This document shows positions 9,470-18,357 of a stretch of 64,000 nt of DNA, piece after piece. The DNA is taken from positions 1 to 64,000 of the forward strand of contig DATGZK010000100.1 in assembly GCA_035489755.1 (NCBI GenBank), written 5' to 3'. Position numbers and translations under genes: made by a program. The stretch comes from UBA9160 sp035489755 (GTDB taxonomy: Bacteria; Myxococcota_A; UBA9160). Below the pieces are notes generated by a model. It did not search any database, was not told the origin of the DNA, and was given only the letters and a program-made list of their open reading frames with translations. Position 1 is the first letter of the stretch. Every line of letters starts with the position of its first letter.

Positions 9470-9956
9470 GAGCGTTTAGACTACCGCAAGATTGGTGAGG
9501 CGACCGGGGCAAACGCTCGCCATTGTATTCCAAAACAGTGAATTGAGACTCACTTCCTTCGTGGGACTGACCGGTACGCCGTTTCGGTCTAATCCCCCCG
9601 GGACGCAAAGCTCGACGATGGCGAATCCAAAAAAAATTGGGGGCCAAGCGTAACCAGATGTGGAGCTGCGACGTATCCCAAAGACCAACAGTCGTTGCCA
9701 TCCGTCAGGTTCGCGGATTCGCGGTGTTGGCCCCTGTCCCTCGTCCCCGCCAAGGGTGATCGCATGATGCGTCGAAGGGAAGATTTCTTTGCGTTGTCTC
9801 TTCGCGCGGAGTTCGGATGCCTGTGACTGAGGAAGAAGAAGGCAGGAAAAGGGAAGGCGACCGCACGCTCTCTTCGCGGCTCTCCCCCGAGAGCATCACG
9901 AGAAACAGCGAGCAGCCGCGTGTGTCCACATTCCGGCGGCCCGACTGTGGTTGGGA
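9470..9956. other. Intergenic region, sigma factor to alcohol dehydrogenase
   Basis: A 487-base stretch without a convincing gene between the start of the sigma factor gene and the stop of the alcohol dehydrogenase gene, both on the minus strand. It should contain the sigma factor promoter. Frames on both strands are basic and low in hydrophobic structure, as expected of chance frames in GC-rich DNA. I found no terminator with a T-run for the dehydrogenase gene. Confidence 0.4.
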
Positions 9957-11201
9957 TCAGGCCCTGGCACCTGCGAAGGTGAAAGCAACCTTGACACAGC
10001 CTGTCGTTTTCTTGATTGCTGTATCGAAGGCCGCCTTCCACTCTTCGAGCGGGTATCGGTGCGTGACCAGAAATCCGAGGTCGACCGCGCCCGACGCGCA
10101 CAGGTCGACGTAGTGCTCCATGGCGTGCTTGCGCACACCACCAAATTCTTCGATGCCGAAGGCGTTCGATCCTACAACCCGAAGCTCCTTGAAGTAGATC
10201 GGTGTCCATTCGAAGCGGCGAGGCGCCTCCACTCCGATGATCGAAACGATGCCGCGTGGGCGGGTGATGCGAACGCTGATCTCAAGTGTGTTCGGCGCAC
10301 AGATCGAGTCGTAGACAGCATCTACGCCACCGGAGAGCATCGGCAGGCCATGCCAACGCGGCCGCCACGGGCGTGCGTCGGTCAGAGTCGCCACCGTGTC
10401 AATGATCTCACGTCCCGAACTCGAAGTAATGACCTCGGCTGCGCCGAGTCGCCGCGCAGCTGCGACTTGTTGTGGGTATCGGGCAATTGCGATGACGCGC
10501 GCTTTGGGCTTCAGCACCTTGACCGCCGCGATGGCCGCGAGGCCGATCGTACCCGCTCCGTAGACAAGGACTGTCGGTTCGTCTCCATCCGGAGGGTCTT
10601 TGAGCACGGCATGGAACGACACACAGAATGGATCGGCGAGGACCGCCTGCTCGTAAGTCACGTTGGCGGGCAGGGGAAAAACCTGACTCTGATGGACCGC
10701 CACCCTTGTCGCGTAGGCGCCGGGGGCATCCTTGCAATTTCCAAGGTGCAGCCCTGGAGAGAGATCGCCCTTGTCAAAGTTTTCGCAAAGCGAAAGGTTT
10801 CCCGCGACACATGCTGGGCAAATCGGCGAGATTCCGCGCGGCTCGCAGGAAAGCCAGGGGTTGATGACGACACGGTCGCCCGGGCGCACGCGCGTGACGC
10901 CGGAACCGACCTCTCCGACCACGCCCGTCGATTCGTGCCCGAGCACATGGGGAAAAGAGATGATGCTGGCAATGGGGTTATCGAAGTGGCCCTTTAGGAG
11001 GACCTGCTTTTGGTCGCTGCCGCAGATCCCCGTGAGCGCTGGGCGTACCACCACCCACCGATCACCTCGGATCTGCGCGTCGGGGATCTCCTCCAGGCTC
11101 ACCGGCGCAAGGTCGCTCGTGTAAGCGGAGGGCGAGAGGTAGCCGGCGGCACGGGTCAGCGCGATCCTGGGCACGCTCATGCGAAACTGGAGCGCCTTCA
11201 T
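9957..11201 (-). CDS. Zinc-dependent alcohol dehydrogenase (MDR family)
   Basis: Medium-chain dehydrogenase oxidising an alcohol with NAD(P)+. The catalytic zinc ligands are recognisable in G-I-C-G-S-D-Q and G-H-E-S-T-G; a structural-zinc region occurs as P-W-L-S-C-E followed by I-C-P-A-C and L-C, so the usual four-Cys lobe looks rearranged. The Rossmann motif is Y-G-A-G-T-I-G-L. Start chosen at ATG 11201 because AAGGAG stands 10 bases before it; the frame upstream is non-coding. Length 414 aa, longer than classic ADHs (about 350), with an N-terminal extension before the GroES-like domain. Substrate unknown. Confidence 0.85.
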   Translation of the reverse strand: MKALQFRMSVPRIALTRAAGYLSPSAYTSDLAPVSLEEIPDAQIRGDRWVVVRPALTGICGSDQKQVLLKGHFDNPIASIISFPHVLGHESTGVVGEVGSGVTRVRPGDRVVINPWLSCEPRGISPICPACVAGNLSLCENFDKGDLSPGLHLGNCKDAPGAYATRVAVHQSQVFPLPANVTYEQAVLADPFCVSFHAVLKDPPDGDEPTVLVYGAGTIGLAAIAAVKVLKPKARVIAIARYPQQVAAARRLGAAEVITSSSGREIIDTVATLTDARPWRPRWHGLPMLSGGVDAVYDSICAPNTLEISVRITRPRGIVSIIGVEAPRRFEWTPIYFKELRVVGSNAFGIEEFGGVRKHAMEHYVDLCASGAVDLGFLVTHRYPLEEWKAAFDTAIKKTTGCVKVAFTFAGARA

Positions 11202-11856
11202 CTTCCTGTTCTCCTTGGAGCGTGGGTTCGCCCGATGCAGTCGCAGCCTAGTCTCACGCGTGGCAGCCCCGCAAATCAAGCGCCGTCTCGCCCGGGGTCT
11301 TCAGCGGAGTCGTTCAGGACTGCCGCAGCAGGGAGAGCGTTGGGTTTTGAAGGCGCTGCGGCCCATCGCAGGCGATTCCACTACGAAACGGGCTCTTCGC
11401 GGCTCAAGCCGTCGACTTCGCAGGCCTAGGACATCCGATCCGTTGCGGAGGTTCCGCTTTCCAAGAGAGACAGGGTCGGGCGGGTGCTCGTCACGAGGAT
11501 GGGCCGGCGGTTTTGTCCGCTCGCCGAGGTACTGGATGCAGCCTTCGGCGATAAAGCGCAGGAGATCAAACGGGTCGGCAGCATTCTGCACCTCGATCCG
11601 AAGCCTGTCTGAGGGGCCGGATCGGCATGGTGCGTCCAGCGTGTGAAGTTGCAGAGCAGCCGGAGCAAGGCGGAGAAGGGCGGCCCGGCGCCGCGAGGAC
11701 CCCCTTTCTCTGTCGTTGTCACGGAGTCCTTGTAGACCTGGGAGGCGAACAGCCGTTTCGCGGCTCTGACGCCCACGTCGACAGCCGCTGCGAGGCGGCG
11801 TGTCGATCCTGAGATGATCCTGTTCGAAGCCGAACTCAAAGACGGAGTCGTCGAGC
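11202..11856. other. Gap without a convincing gene
   Basis: About 650 bases upstream of the dehydrogenase start. A minus-strand frame near 11590-11640 has a short protein-like stretch (D-P-F-D-L-L-R-F-I-A-E-G-C-I-Q-Y-L-G-E-R) and a plus-strand frame near 11810-11860 has another (P-E-M-I-L-F-E-A-E-L-K-D-G-V-V-E), but neither has a good start nor continues far. They could be decayed gene fragments. The AAGGAG of the dehydrogenase and probably its promoter lie at the left edge. Confidence 0.3.
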
Positions 11857-11961
11857 GTGAAGGGGGGTCACGACCGAGACGAGGACAGCGGGCCCGACGT
11901 TGTTCTCAAGCGCCTTTTCTCCATTGCCGATGTCCAAGGCGATGAGGAGGGGGGCCGATGA
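11857..11961 (+). CDS. Possible small ORF coupled to the next gene
   Basis: A 34-residue frame starting at GTG with GGAG nine bases before it and ending in TGA that overlaps the ATG of the gene at 11958 (ATGA). The C-terminal half (V-V-L-K-R-L-F-S-I-A-D-V-Q-G) reads like protein, and such overlaps usually join real genes in this window. A coding-like stretch in a different frame just upstream (11813 to about 11860) meets this one at a run of six G, so the pair may be one gene broken by a frameshift. I recognise no family. Could equally be chance. Confidence 0.3.
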   Translation: MKGGHDRDEDSGPDVVLKRLFSIADVQGDEEGGR

Positions 11962-12527
11962 AGACGCCGAGTACCAAAGGCAGCATCATGCAGCTCCTGG
12001 TGGCGACGGTCCAAGAGCGCGTGAAGCGGGGGCGCATCACGCGTCAGGACCTCGAGGTTGCCCTCACTCCTGAAGACTTGCAGATCCTGCAGGGACCCAT
12101 CCTTCCGGGGAGCTGGTATCCCGTTGCGACCGAGGACAGGCTCTTGCGGCTTCTCATGACCAAGGAGGGCCGCGGAAGCCAGGAGTACCTCATTCAGTGC
12201 GGGCGCCTCGGCGCCGACCAAGTCATTGCCCTCGGGATCTACGAGCAGCTCAAGCCCGAGAACGCGCAGCGTCTAGGCGATCGCTTCGGCCGCTTCCTCG
12301 TTACCCTTGCCGGCGCGGCACACAGCTGCGCGCGCTGGGAGTTTACGGGCAGCATGGAACGATTCCGGATCGAGGTCACCGATGCCGCGGATTACACAGA
12401 CCCGGTGCGCTACGCCGGTCAAGGATTTATCGAGCGTTGTGTCACTTACACGACAGGCCGGCGGGTTAACGTCACGAGTGTGCGAGAGGCGCCGGACCGC
12501 GTGATCTTCGAAGGCCGGAGCGCGTAA
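11958..12527 (+). CDS. Conserved-looking protein of unknown function
   Basis: A 189-residue soluble protein with no signal peptide or membrane segment. Composition and helix/strand spacing are those of a real protein: N-terminal amphipathic helices (M-Q-L-L-V-A-T-V-Q-E-R-V), then the segment I-L-P-G-S-W-Y-P followed by a Leu-rich helix, and a C-terminal alternating region (F-R-I-E-V-T-D-A, R-V-N-V-T-S-V-R) suggesting beta strands. The layout recalls small V4R/heme-NO-type sensor folds common in deltaproteobacteria, but this is only an impression. The ATG overlaps the stop of a possible small ORF and a GAGGAGGGGG tract precedes it as ribosome-binding site. Confidence 0.7.
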   Translation: MKTPSTKGSIMQLLVATVQERVKRGRITRQDLEVALTPEDLQILQGPILPGSWYPVATEDRLLRLLMTKEGRGSQEYLIQCGRLGADQVIALGIYEQLKPENAQRLGDRFGRFLVTLAGAAHSCARWEFTGSMERFRIEVTDAADYTDPVRYAGQGFIERCVTYTTGRRVNVTSVREAPDRVIFEGRSA

Positions 12528-12652
12528 GCTATTCGGAGCCGCCCGATCGACGCGTCGCGATCGACCCGACCTCCGCATCGAATCTGCTGCGACGGCAAGG
12601 CGCAGGTCGGGCGCGTGCGGTGGCGCTCTCCGCGACCCGCGGTTTCGATCGC

Positions 12653-14266
12653 TTAGAGCCTGCCCTCCTGAGCGCTGCTCCCAGTCGAGAACCATCCGAA
12701 GAACTCGTCGAGATGCGCGCGTCGCTCGGGCGGGAGCCACGAGAAGTTCTCCTCCCGGTCTGTCACCTCCCAGTACTCAGGAGACTCTTCGGTTGTGAGT
12801 TCTTCGCGGATCGCCGCGATTCGGCCCGCGGGCTCTCCCGCCATATCCTCATAGATGGTGCGTGCGCGTACCCGGTCACCGCGCAACAGGAAGAACGTCG
12901 CAAGTCGCACCTGTGCCCGTCGTACGCCGCGCAGACTGCGCTCCTGTGCACCCCCCTCCGCTTCCTTGTCGGTCTGCAGGAAAACCTCAAAAATTGAGTC
13001 GGCCACGGGGCTCCCCAGCCCAAAGGCGTGTTCATCGAGGGTGCACAAGTCATAGGCCACTGTTTCAAGCAGGAACGGCAGTTCCTCGGAGTACGAGAGC
13101 TGGCCGTAGAAGCGGAGGTATCGTGCAATGGAGACCGCGCGGTCCGGTGCTCCCCCCTCGAGCGCCTGCTCGGCCACCATCCGATATTGGTGCACGAGAT
13201 AGTAGGCGGTCCGCACGTCGTGCGCGTTGATTGCCGCCCGAAGGCAGCTGTTGAAGAACCGCACGACCAGATCGAACAGATCGAGTGCACCTCGTGTCAA
13301 GGCATCAGCGGCGATTCCACGCGCCCGGATCGCAACCAGGTAGTCGACATCACGTGACGTATTGAGCGCTTGGTTGAAGACGGCAAGGAACTGTTTCAGC
13401 AGTTTGAGTTCGAGCCAGATCTTGCGACGTGACACACTCGCCCGCAGCCGATCCGACATCGCGATGAAATCGGGGTCGCGCGCGAGGGGACCCGATACCT
13501 CGAACCAGTCGAGCGAGAGCGACGAGCGTGCGGATTGGAAGTCAAGGGCGATGCCCTGGAGTGCGTCCACCGCAGCCATCACGATGGTCTTGTCGCGATT
13601 CTCGAGCGAGGTGAGCGCCACATCCGAGAGCTGCTCGATACTCCGAACTGCCTCGCACTGACGCTCTGAGATCGGCCGGTCTCCGGATTCGAGGACGGCA
13701 TTGAGGGTATGGGTGCGGATGCGATCGATCACCCGCTCGGGGTTCAGGAACGCGAAGACAAATGCGAAATAGGGAAGCAGAACAAGCAGACAAAGGGTGA
13801 GCAGAGCCATCACCAGCGCGAAGCCTGCATGGGGTGCCGCCGGCGCGCCGACGACGGGCTCGACGTAAGCCCAGGCCACCCAGAGCGAAAGGATGGTGGT
13901 GATGACGAAGAGGCTCATGATCGAGACCGTGATCGGATCGCGCACGAACATGTCTGTGATTCGATGGGTGTACCGGTTCGCCGCGAGCTCGACGACGATT
14001 GCGACGACTGTGATTGCGATTGCCAGCACCGCAGCCACAATCTGGGCGGCGGTGGAGAGGGTCTGGATCGCCGCGTCGTTCGGGGGGTAGAGCAGGGCCC
14101 GCCAGGCCGAGGGCAGCGGGCCGGACGAGACCAGCTGATCGACCTCCGCGCTCAGCGCAAACAGCGCAAGGCAGCCTCCCAGCAGGAGAAGCACGACCAA
14201 GGGCAAACGCCTGACGTCGCGCCAGATCGGGTTGCGCCGCTGGGAATGGCTCGCGATTGGCGGCAC
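12653..14266 (-). CDS. DUF2254-like integral membrane protein
   Basis: 537-residue protein with four hydrophobic segments in the first 190 residues (P-L-V-V-L-L-L-L-G-G near 25-45; I-V-A-A-V-L-A-I-A-I-T-V-V-A-I-V near 75-95; S-L-F-V-I-T-T-I-L near 120; C-L-L-V-L-L-P-Y-F near 160) and a long soluble C-terminal part rich in helices. The second helix followed by E-L-A-A-N-R-Y-T-H-R-I and a downstream F-V-R-D-P segment resembles the DUF2254 predicted membrane family, whose function is not known. It faces the unknown gene at 11958 tail to tail, 125 bases apart. Assignment to DUF2254 is from memory of the family pattern. Confidence 0.75.
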   Translation of the reverse strand: MPPIASHSQRRNPIWRDVRRLPLVVLLLLGGCLALFALSAEVDQLVSSGPLPSAWRALLYPPNDAAIQTLSTAAQIVAAVLAIAITVVAIVVELAANRYTHRITDMFVRDPITVSIMSLFVITTILSLWVAWAYVEPVVGAPAAPHAGFALVMALLTLCLLVLLPYFAFVFAFLNPERVIDRIRTHTLNAVLESGDRPISERQCEAVRSIEQLSDVALTSLENRDKTIVMAAVDALQGIALDFQSARSSLSLDWFEVSGPLARDPDFIAMSDRLRASVSRRKIWLELKLLKQFLAVFNQALNTSRDVDYLVAIRARGIAADALTRGALDLFDLVVRFFNSCLRAAINAHDVRTAYYLVHQYRMVAEQALEGGAPDRAVSIARYLRFYGQLSYSEELPFLLETVAYDLCTLDEHAFGLGSPVADSIFEVFLQTDKEAEGGAQERSLRGVRRAQVRLATFFLLRGDRVRARTIYEDMAGEPAGRIAAIREELTTEESPEYWEVTDREENFSWLPPERRAHLDEFFGWFSTGSSAQEGRL

Positions 14267-14336
14267 GCCCGTCCCCTCCCACCTGCGCAGGCATTCTCGC
14301 CCGGCGGGATGCCGGCCGCCATTTTTTTCGTTGGCC

Positions 14337-15767
14337 TCAGGCCGGTCGGTACCCGAGCACCGCCTTCACCTCCAGGAACTCCTCGAATCCGAAGGCACCC
14401 CACTCGCGTCCGTTGCCGGACTGCTTGTATCCGCCGAACGGGGCGGCGAAGTCTGCGCCAGCGCCGTTGAGGTGGACATTGCCAGTGCGCAGGCGAGAAG
14501 CGACGCGACGCGCCCGATCGATGTCACCGGACGACACATAGCCGGAGAGGCCGTACGGCGTGTCGTTCGCGATCCGGATCGCCTCTTCTTCGTCTCGGTA
14601 CGGGAGAATCGACAGCACCGGGCCGAAGATCTCCTCCCGAGCAATGGTCATGTCGTTGCGCACGTTTCCAAAGACCGTGGGGCGAACATAGTAACCGCGG
14701 GGCAGCCCCTCTGGCCGACCGGGCCCTCCCGTTACGAGGGTTGCACCCTCTTCGATGCCCTTGCGGATGAGTCCCTGAATCTTTTCGAACTGGGTCGCGC
14801 TGACCACGGGGCCGATCACCGTGCCCTCTGCGAAGGGATCGCCCACCTTGACCTGGGCGGCAACGGCCTTCGCGATCTCAAGCGCTTCAGCGTGTCGGCT
14901 TTCCGGGACAAGCATCCGGGTGGGGGCGTTGCAAGACTGCCCGCTATTGAGGAAGCAACCCCGCACGCCCCCCGTCACCGCAGCTTGCAGGTCCGCATCG
15001 TCGAGAACGATGTTGGCGGACTTGCCTCCGAGCTCCTGGGTTACGCGCTTTACCGTAGGGGCCGCCGCCTGCGCCACAAGGATCCCGGCGCGGGTCGAGC
15101 CGGTGAAGGACACCATGTCCACCTGGGGATGGGACGCGATCGCCGCACCCACCGTCGGGCCGTCACCGTTCACGAGGTTGAATACGCCCGCGGGAACGCC
15201 CGCTTCGTCGAAGATCTCCGCGACGATCACCGCGTTGAGGGGAGCAATCTCGCTCGGCTTGAGCACTACGGTGCATCCGGCCGCAAACGCCGGGGCCACT
15301 TTGCACATGATCTGGTTCACGGGCCAGTTCCACGGCGTGATGAACCCGCATACACCTATGGGCTCGTGTACGATCAGCGTTGAGCCACGCACCTCGCCAA
15401 ACTCGTACGCCTTCAGCACCTCGATCGTCTGGTTGAGGTGTGCGATACCGGTCGCCGCCTGCGCGGCCTTGGAGAGCCAGATCGGTGCTCCCATCTCCGT
15501 CGAGATCGTGCGTGCGATCTCTTCGTAACGCTTCTGGTAGACCCGTACGATGTCCTCGAGCAGAGCCACGCGCTCTTCCTTCTTCGAGCGCGAAAAGGTT
15601 TCAAAAGCGGCGCGCGCCGCAGCGACCGCGCGGTCGACGTCCTTGGCGCTTCCGAGGCTGATCTTCCCGATCGGCTCCTCGGTCGCGGGATTGATCACGT
15701 CGATCGTGTGCTTTACGGCGGGCTCGACCCACTCCCCGCCGATGTAGAACTTGAGGCACTCCGTCAT
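14337..15767 (-). CDS. NAD(P)+-dependent aldehyde dehydrogenase
   Basis: Aldehyde dehydrogenase superfamily member converting an aldehyde to its acid. The oxyanion Asn motif P-W-N-W-P, the glycine motif F-T-G-S-T-R-A-G, the general base Glu (E245 in Q-E-L-G-G-K-S) and the nucleophile Cys (C279 in N-S-G-Q-S-C-N) are all present; length 476 aa is normal. The ATG at 15767 is preceded by GGAGGAAGAC, a strong ribosome-binding site, so the longer frame to 15851 is rejected. It is transcribed alone, about 70 bases upstream of the DUF2254-like gene. Substrate specificity cannot be judged. Confidence 0.92.
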   Translation of the reverse strand: MTECLKFYIGGEWVEPAVKHTIDVINPATEEPIGKISLGSAKDVDRAVAAARAAFETFSRSKKEERVALLEDIVRVYQKRYEEIARTISTEMGAPIWLSKAAQAATGIAHLNQTIEVLKAYEFGEVRGSTLIVHEPIGVCGFITPWNWPVNQIMCKVAPAFAAGCTVVLKPSEIAPLNAVIVAEIFDEAGVPAGVFNLVNGDGPTVGAAIASHPQVDMVSFTGSTRAGILVAQAAAPTVKRVTQELGGKSANIVLDDADLQAAVTGGVRGCFLNSGQSCNAPTRMLVPESRHAEALEIAKAVAAQVKVGDPFAEGTVIGPVVSATQFEKIQGLIRKGIEEGATLVTGGPGRPEGLPRGYYVRPTVFGNVRNDMTIAREEIFGPVLSILPYRDEEEAIRIANDTPYGLSGYVSSGDIDRARRVASRLRTGNVHLNGAGADFAAPFGGYKQSGNGREWGAFGFEEFLEVKAVLGYRPA

Positions 15768-16098
15768 GTCTTCCTCCGGCTGTGCTGGCCCTAAGGACCG
15801 ATTCTTTCGGGGGATCGCAGCACAACTGCTCCCGTAGCGACTATACCTCATGTGCCTGAGCGTGGGGCGCGGGGCACCCGCGCGTAGGTCGGCAGCCAGG
15901 GAATAATTGGTCCCTCGTGGGGTATGACTGCGGGAAAACGGGTTCCGAGTCCTCTCGCCGCGATGCGCCCAGACCTTTGCCGGTGGGCCTGTCGTGGGAG
16001 AGTGCCGCCCTTGGGCGAGGCACGGCGCGGCCGCGTCCGCCTACACTGGGAGGCCTTCCGCGTGGACCTGATTGCGGGATAGGGAAAGGGGCATCCTC
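15768..16098. other. Divergent promoter region, ALDH / DUF2252
   Basis: About 330 bases between two divergently transcribed genes, so promoters for both must be here. A short inverted repeat, AGGGA-8 bases-TCCCT at 15898-15915, lies near the middle and could be an operator. No gene is convincing within it. Confidence 0.35.
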
Positions 16099-17181
16099 AT
16101 GAACTTTGTGGAGGTCACGGCACGCTACGAAGCCTGGCTCCGACGGCACATTGATCTTGTGGCCCCCGACCTGCGTCTCAAGCACGCGCGGATGCGTGAA
16201 GCTCGCTTCCCATTCCTGCGCGCCACCTACTATCGATGGGCGCAGGTCTGGCCGGTGCTGTGCGCCGACCTCGCCGGGGCGCCGAGCGTTCTCGCGGTCG
16301 GGGATCTCCATGTCGAGAACTTCGGCACTTGGCGAGATACCGAGGGAAGGCTGGCCTGGGGTGTGAACGACTTCGACGAAGCATGGTGGCTACCCTACAC
16401 CCACGACCTCGTACGCCTCGCCACGAGCGTGGCAATCGCGATCTCCGAAGCCAATCTGCGGCTCGACTTCGGGGTGGCCGCCGAGACAATCCTGGAGGGC
16501 TACCGCGCCGGCCTCGGCGAGGATGGCGCGGCGTTCCTGCTCTCCGAGCACCACGGTGCACTGCGCGAGATGGCGCTCCATCGGCTTCGCGACCCCGAGC
16601 GGTTCTGGGACAAACTGGAGGCGCTCCAAACCTACCGCGGCCGATTGCCGAGAGGGGCGGTGAGAGCCCTTGCGAAGTGCCAGCCCGAGGGGTCGAGCGG
16701 TCAGCGAGTTGCGCGGCGCGTAGCGGGGCTCGGGAGTCTGGGGCGTCCGCGCTTCGTCTGGCTCGCGGAGTGGCAAGGCGGGCGGATTGCGCGCGAAGTC
16801 AAGGCGGCGGCCCCGTCAGCGTGCTGCTTCGCGGAGCGTGGCGGAGGTACGGCTCCGATCCTTTACGACAAGATCCTCAAGGGCGCAGTCCGCAGCGCAG
16901 ACCCCTTCCTTGGATGCCCGGGGCGCTGGGTGGTGCGTCGGCTCGCTCCGGACTGCACGCGAATCGATCTCGCGGACCTCCCCGATCAGCGCGACGATCT
17001 GCGCTTGGTGCGCGCGATGGGCTTCGAGACCGCCAACGTGCACCTTGGAACCGGCAAGGCGCGTCCGCTGCTCACGGACCTAAGCAAGCGTCCGCGCTCC
17101 TGGCTGCGGCGCGCCGCGATGGTCATGGCCGACCAGGTGGAGCGCGACTGGAGCGCCTTTCGCAGGGCGACCCGGCCTTGA
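16099..17181 (+). CDS. DUF2252 family protein
   Basis: 360-residue member of the DUF2252 family, which shares a protein-kinase/aminoglycoside-phosphotransferase-like pattern but has no assigned reaction. The diagnostic motif G-D-L-H-V-E-N-F-G is followed by N-D-F-D-E-A, equivalents of the catalytic loop and metal-binding Asp of that fold. There is no signal peptide. I start at ATG 16099, with an AAAGGGG tract 8 bases before it, rather than TTG 16072. It stands alone upstream of the sugar-modification cassette, about 190 bases away, and may be unrelated to it. Confidence 0.85.
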   Translation: MNFVEVTARYEAWLRRHIDLVAPDLRLKHARMREARFPFLRATYYRWAQVWPVLCADLAGAPSVLAVGDLHVENFGTWRDTEGRLAWGVNDFDEAWWLPYTHDLVRLATSVAIAISEANLRLDFGVAAETILEGYRAGLGEDGAAFLLSEHHGALREMALHRLRDPERFWDKLEALQTYRGRLPRGAVRALAKCQPEGSSGQRVARRVAGLGSLGRPRFVWLAEWQGGRIAREVKAAAPSACCFAERGGGTAPILYDKILKGAVRSADPFLGCPGRWVVRRLAPDCTRIDLADLPDQRDDLRLVRAMGFETANVHLGTGKARPLLTDLSKRPRSWLRRAAMVMADQVERDWSAFRRATRP

Positions 17182-17369
17182 GGGCGGCCGCGGGAGAAGC
17201 CCAGCCGTCGCCTTGGCCAGGGCTTTGGGATTTCTTCATTTCGAGGTTGTCTCCCCCCCGGGCCTCGGGTATCACCGCCGCGATCTAAACGCGGTCGTCG
17301 CGTAACACCCCCCGAGGTGCTCGCCTTCGTCCGTCAACGGTACGCGTTCTCGCAACTGAGAGGAGGGCG

Positions 17370-18341
17370 ATGAGAGTTCTCCAGGTGGGTCTCGGCCGCT
17401 TCGGCCAGAGCCACTTACGCAGCTGGCGCAAGCTGGCTGTCGACCTTCGGGTGTGCGACCGCGACCCCTCGCGGCTTGCCGCGCTCGAGGAGCCGTCCTC
17501 CACGGATTGGCGGGCCCTCCTCGAGGATGCGGAGTGCGTGGACGTAGTGACCTCGGCGACCTCGCACCAAGAAATTGCGCGGGTGGCTCTTGAGAGGGGC
17601 AAGCACGTCCTCGTCGAAAAGCCGATTACCCCGACCGCGAGAGAGGGCTTCGGGCTCGCGACGCTGGCGCGCGAGCGGGGTTGCGTGCTCCAGGTGGGAC
17701 ACGTCTTCCGCTTCGCGCCCGAGGCGCGGGCCGTCGAACGAGCCGTGCGCTCTGGGGCCATTGGCCAGATCCGCTACGCCCTCGGGCACTTCATGAGCTT
17801 CAAGCGGCCAAGGACAGACGGCGGCCTCGCGATTTCTGACGGCGTGCACTTGGTGGATCTCGTGTCCTGGATCTTCGGTAAGCAGCCCATCGCGGTCACC
17901 GCAGTCCTGCGAGACTACCTCGGCCGCGGCATGGACGACGCGGCCACTTTGGCACTCGACTACGGCGAACAAAGCGCACTGGTCGAAGCCGCGTGCTTTC
18001 CACCAGAGCCCCGGCGGGATCTCCACCTGATGGGGAGCGAAGGGGCCATCAGCTGCGACTTCCTCGCTGACGCGGATCGGGTGAAGCTGTACGGCCACGC
18101 CCACAAGCAGGATGCACATGGCGTTTGGGTGGCGAGCGAAGGCCCGGTGCGCGCCCTTCACGCAGCGGGGGAGGAGCCGCTCCTTGCCGAACTGCGGACG
18201 TTTCTTGAGGCGTGCAAGTCTGGCCGCCCTGCGCCGGAGGCCGCGGACGGCGTCGCCGGCGCTTGTGCTGTGGCCGTGATTGAGGCCGCCGAGCGCTCCG
18301 CGAGGGAAGGGCGCCGGGTCGAGGTGGAGCTTCCCTCATGA
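17370..18341 (+). CDS. Gfo/Idh/MocA family NAD-dependent oxidoreductase
   Basis: 323-residue sugar (or nucleotide-sugar) dehydrogenase. The N-terminal Rossmann motif is V-G-L-G-R-F-G; the E-K-P-I motif (H-V-L-V-E-K-P) holding the conserved Lys is present, as is the catalytic-site segment S-D-G-V-H-L-V-D-L with its conserved His. Start ATG is preceded by GAGAGGAGGGCG. It is followed after 16 bases by a DegT-type aminotransferase, and Gfo/Idh plus DegT is the pairing that makes 3-amino sugars in WlbA/WlbE-like pathways, so oxidation at C3 of a UDP-sugar is a reasonable inference. Confidence 0.87.
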   Translation: MRVLQVGLGRFGQSHLRSWRKLAVDLRVCDRDPSRLAALEEPSSTDWRALLEDAECVDVVTSATSHQEIARVALERGKHVLVEKPITPTAREGFGLATLARERGCVLQVGHVFRFAPEARAVERAVRSGAIGQIRYALGHFMSFKRPRTDGGLAISDGVHLVDLVSWIFGKQPIAVTAVLRDYLGRGMDDAATLALDYGEQSALVEAACFPPEPRRDLHLMGSEGAISCDFLADADRVKLYGHAHKQDAHGVWVASEGPVRALHAAGEEPLLAELRTFLEACKSGRPAPEAADGVAGACAVAVIEAAERSAREGRRVEVELPS

Positions 18342-18357
18342 CGCCCGAGGGGAGAAG

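Noticed and set aside
9650..9675. GTAACC-16 bases-CGTA, close to the Caulobacter SigF promoter pattern
   Set aside because: It points away from the sigma factor gene on the plus strand and leads into no supported gene, so it is probably chance.
14303..14328. GGCGG/CCGCC hairpin followed by seven T
   Set aside because: It is terminator-like on the plus strand only, while both flanking genes are on the minus strand, so no transcript is expected to use it.
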